This document shows, piece by piece, positions 62,935-64,000 of a DNA stretch of 64,000 nt; position 1 is the first letter of the stretch, and each line of letters opens with the position of its first letter. The translations under genes were made by a program, and so were the position numbers. The DNA comes from Tetranychus cinnabarinus. Taxonomy: Eukaryota; Arthropoda; Arachnida; Trombidiformes; Tetranychidae. The stretch lies in the NCBI GenBank assembly GCA_022266195.1, contig WHVY01000003.1, positions 1,860,001 through 1,924,000 on the forward strand. The letters are read 5' to 3'. The notes under the pieces were generated by a model. It ran no database searches, had not been told where the DNA came from, and saw nothing but the letters and a program-made list of their open reading frames with translations.

Positions 62935-63395
62935 TTAATCCGCAGATTTTGGTCGCCCTTTGTTTTGTTTTCTTCCGTCCTCCCTGGGTGTATATTTGGC
63001 TGCAGCGGGACAGTTTGGTGCACAAAATTTTCCATGTACATGGCCGGGTGCTCCAACAACATTACAACGTTTTTCATGTTTGTTAATGTTGGATTTGTCG
63101 TCTGTTCCAATACCGCACCATCGGCAGCTAAACTTCCATTCAATTTGCTCGAAATTGTTGGTACTCTTGGCACTTTCATGTTGTCGCCATAACGCACGAT
63201 TAAACGGTTGTAATTAGGTAAACTTAAAACTTTACCTTCGCCGTAATGGACGTCACTTCTTTTCACCCATGTTGGTGACCACTCTGTTAAGCAATAAACA
63301 TTTGTTGCAGTTCGGGGTCCAGGTCCATACATACAAGTAGTTACTTTTGCAATGGGATATTCTCCGTCACAAGCACGAGCTGATTTATTGGACAT
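62935..63395 (-). CDS. Antisense zinc-finger protein of element 2
   Basis: Second antisense gene of element 2, next to its 3' LTR and upstream of the endonuclease gene in their common direction (about 390 bp apart once element 3 is removed). From Met 63395 one frame reads MSNKSARACDGEYPIAKV and on to about 63213. After that a neighbouring frame is the protein-like one, ending at 62935-62937, with a Cys-x2-Cys...His-x3-Cys finger (FSCRWCGIG...HEKRC), a second CAPNC pair and a basic KGRPK tail resembling an AT-hook. A single missing base near 63213 explains the switch. Probably a small nuclear nucleic-acid-binding protein. The position matches the zinc-finger gene of element 1. Confidence 0.6.
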
Positions 63396-63521
63396 ACTTC
63401 AGAAGAAGAAATAAAGAACAAGTTGGGTAAAACAAAGCAATTGAAATAAACAATAGAAACAAAGACAACGTGTAACTAAGTCTGTTTTATTTGAAACTGA
63501 GGACAGTTTCTTTGTTTTTGT

Positions 63522-63533
63522 AGTGGAGGGTAA
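63522..63533 (+). other. Element 2 polypurine tract
   Basis: AGTGGAGGGTAA immediately before the 3' LTR. Confidence 0.7.
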
Positions 63534-63743
63534 TGTAACACCCAACGAGGACTCAGTTGACCTCAACGAGGACTCACTGAGCCTCGTCTCTCACATGGAC
63601 TCTCATTTTAAGTCAGTTGTGTTTTGACTGCTTTTCTCATACTGTAATCTTGTTTTTACTGAGACCTCTTTTGATTAAACCTTTAAGTTGTTTTAATTCC
63701 TTTTTTTTGTGATTACTTGTCTTTATTTTTTCACGGTGTAACA
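63534..63743 (+). repeat. Element 2, 3' LTR
   Basis: 210 bp; differs from the 5' LTR by a few substitutions and one base in a T run. Confidence 0.95.
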
Positions 63744-63747
63744 ATAT

Positions 63748-64000
63748 TTTAGAAATGACTTCTCATTTGGATTCAGTGGCAAGCGTTATAGATTCAACTG
63801 TATTAAATATCCTTTTGAGGAAGCAACTTGCAATTCTGGTTTTACTGACAGAAAAGGAACATCTAATTGCGTTGTAAACGAAGACACGAGTGCGTGTGAG
63901 TGGCTCTTAAACGTTGGTATGGATCTTCTGATGGAAAATGAAAAAGGGATTGAAACATCAGCTATAACCATCATCATCAATCCATTGGAAGTGGAAATTA
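63748..64000 (+). CDS. Secreted protein paralogue C, continuation (runs off window)
   Basis: Continues the 39699-39935 frame without shift after the ATAT duplication. Shares the Cys of CNSGF, the later Cys, and WLLNVGM with paralogue A, and is open to the window end. The 3' end is not visible. Confidence 0.85.

Larger units (their letters stand above)
39936..63743 (+). mobile_element. LTR element 2: errantivirus-like Ty3/gypsy element with env and two antisense genes
   Basis: LTRs 39936-40144 (209 bp) and 63534-63743 (210 bp), TG...CA, with target duplication ATAT (39932-39935, 63744-63747) proven by the interrupted paralogue C frame. The LTRs differ at only a few positions. Without the nested element 3 it is about 9.4 kb: gag (40704 on), pol, env (to 47070), then on the other strand an endonuclease gene and a zinc-finger gene, polypurine tract and 3' LTR. 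An in-frame TAG near the gag start and two frame breaks in gag-pol mean this copy is defective as written. Confidence 0.93.

Noticed and set aside
39936..63743. An integrated infectious retrovirus as the source of element 2
   Set aside because: Env is present, but primer site, 4-bp target duplication and Ty3/gypsy Pol fit an errantivirus-like retrotransposon; this copy also has several breaks as written.

Overview
The window is A+T-rich nuclear DNA from an animal, most likely an arthropod. Its genes have GT-AG introns, TATA boxes and recognisable animal products (a synaptotagmin-like protein, SIRT5, a cathepsin B-like protein). One small transposon carries an array of TTAGG/CCTAA, the arthropod telomere unit, and the LTR elements resemble arthropod Metaviridae and Pseudoviridae. 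I cannot name the species. I saw no tRNA, rRNA, CRISPR or bacterial-style operon.

Layout. 1-19,570 is ordinary host sequence: a seven-exon C2-domain gene (555-4480), an intronless SIRT5 gene on the minus strand (5328-6275), two small secreted His/Gly/Tyr-rich peptide genes that each start with a 12-nt coding exon (10184-10497, 12467-12997), and a single-pass membrane protein with a 2.75-kb intron (15078-18543). From 19,571 on, the window is a cluster of recently duplicated secreted-protein genes riddled with transposons. Paralogue A (20472) has one frameshift. Paralogue B (34959) is truncated, carries a MITE and has a 7.0-kb Ty3/gypsy element in its 5' flank. Paralogue C (39699) is split by 23.8 kb of nested LTR elements and resumes in frame at 63748, running off the window. 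Between them lie small coiled-coil ORFs, a hexanucleotide satellite, a decayed unknown gene and a cathepsin B-like gene whose catalytic Cys is Ser.

Retroelements. Element 1 (27686-34709, minus) has gag-pol plus an antisense, intron-containing zinc-finger gene with its own TATA box. Element 2 (39936-63743, plus; about 9.4 kb without its insert) has gag, pol and an errantivirus-like env, plus two antisense genes: a LINE-type apurinic endonuclease domain and a zinc-finger protein. Element 3 (48382-62787, plus) sits inside element 2 with 1013-bp LTRs; its pol originally ran in frame into a RING-like zinc-finger protein. A copia element (55129-58234) sits inside element 3. All four insertions have clean target duplications.

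Most striking: elements 1 and 3 are each peppered with their own short motif (GGACTAC in element 1; the quasi-palindromes GTCTAAGAC/GACTAAGTC in element 3). The motifs occur in LTRs and in coding sequence in more than one reading frame, and both elements encode extra zinc-finger proteins. This resembles, by analogy only, anti-silencing systems in which a transposon protein recognises motifs spread over its own copies. A caution: many conserved reading frames, in host genes and transposons alike, are broken by what looks like a single missing base in a homopolymer run, so part of the apparent decay may be assembly error.
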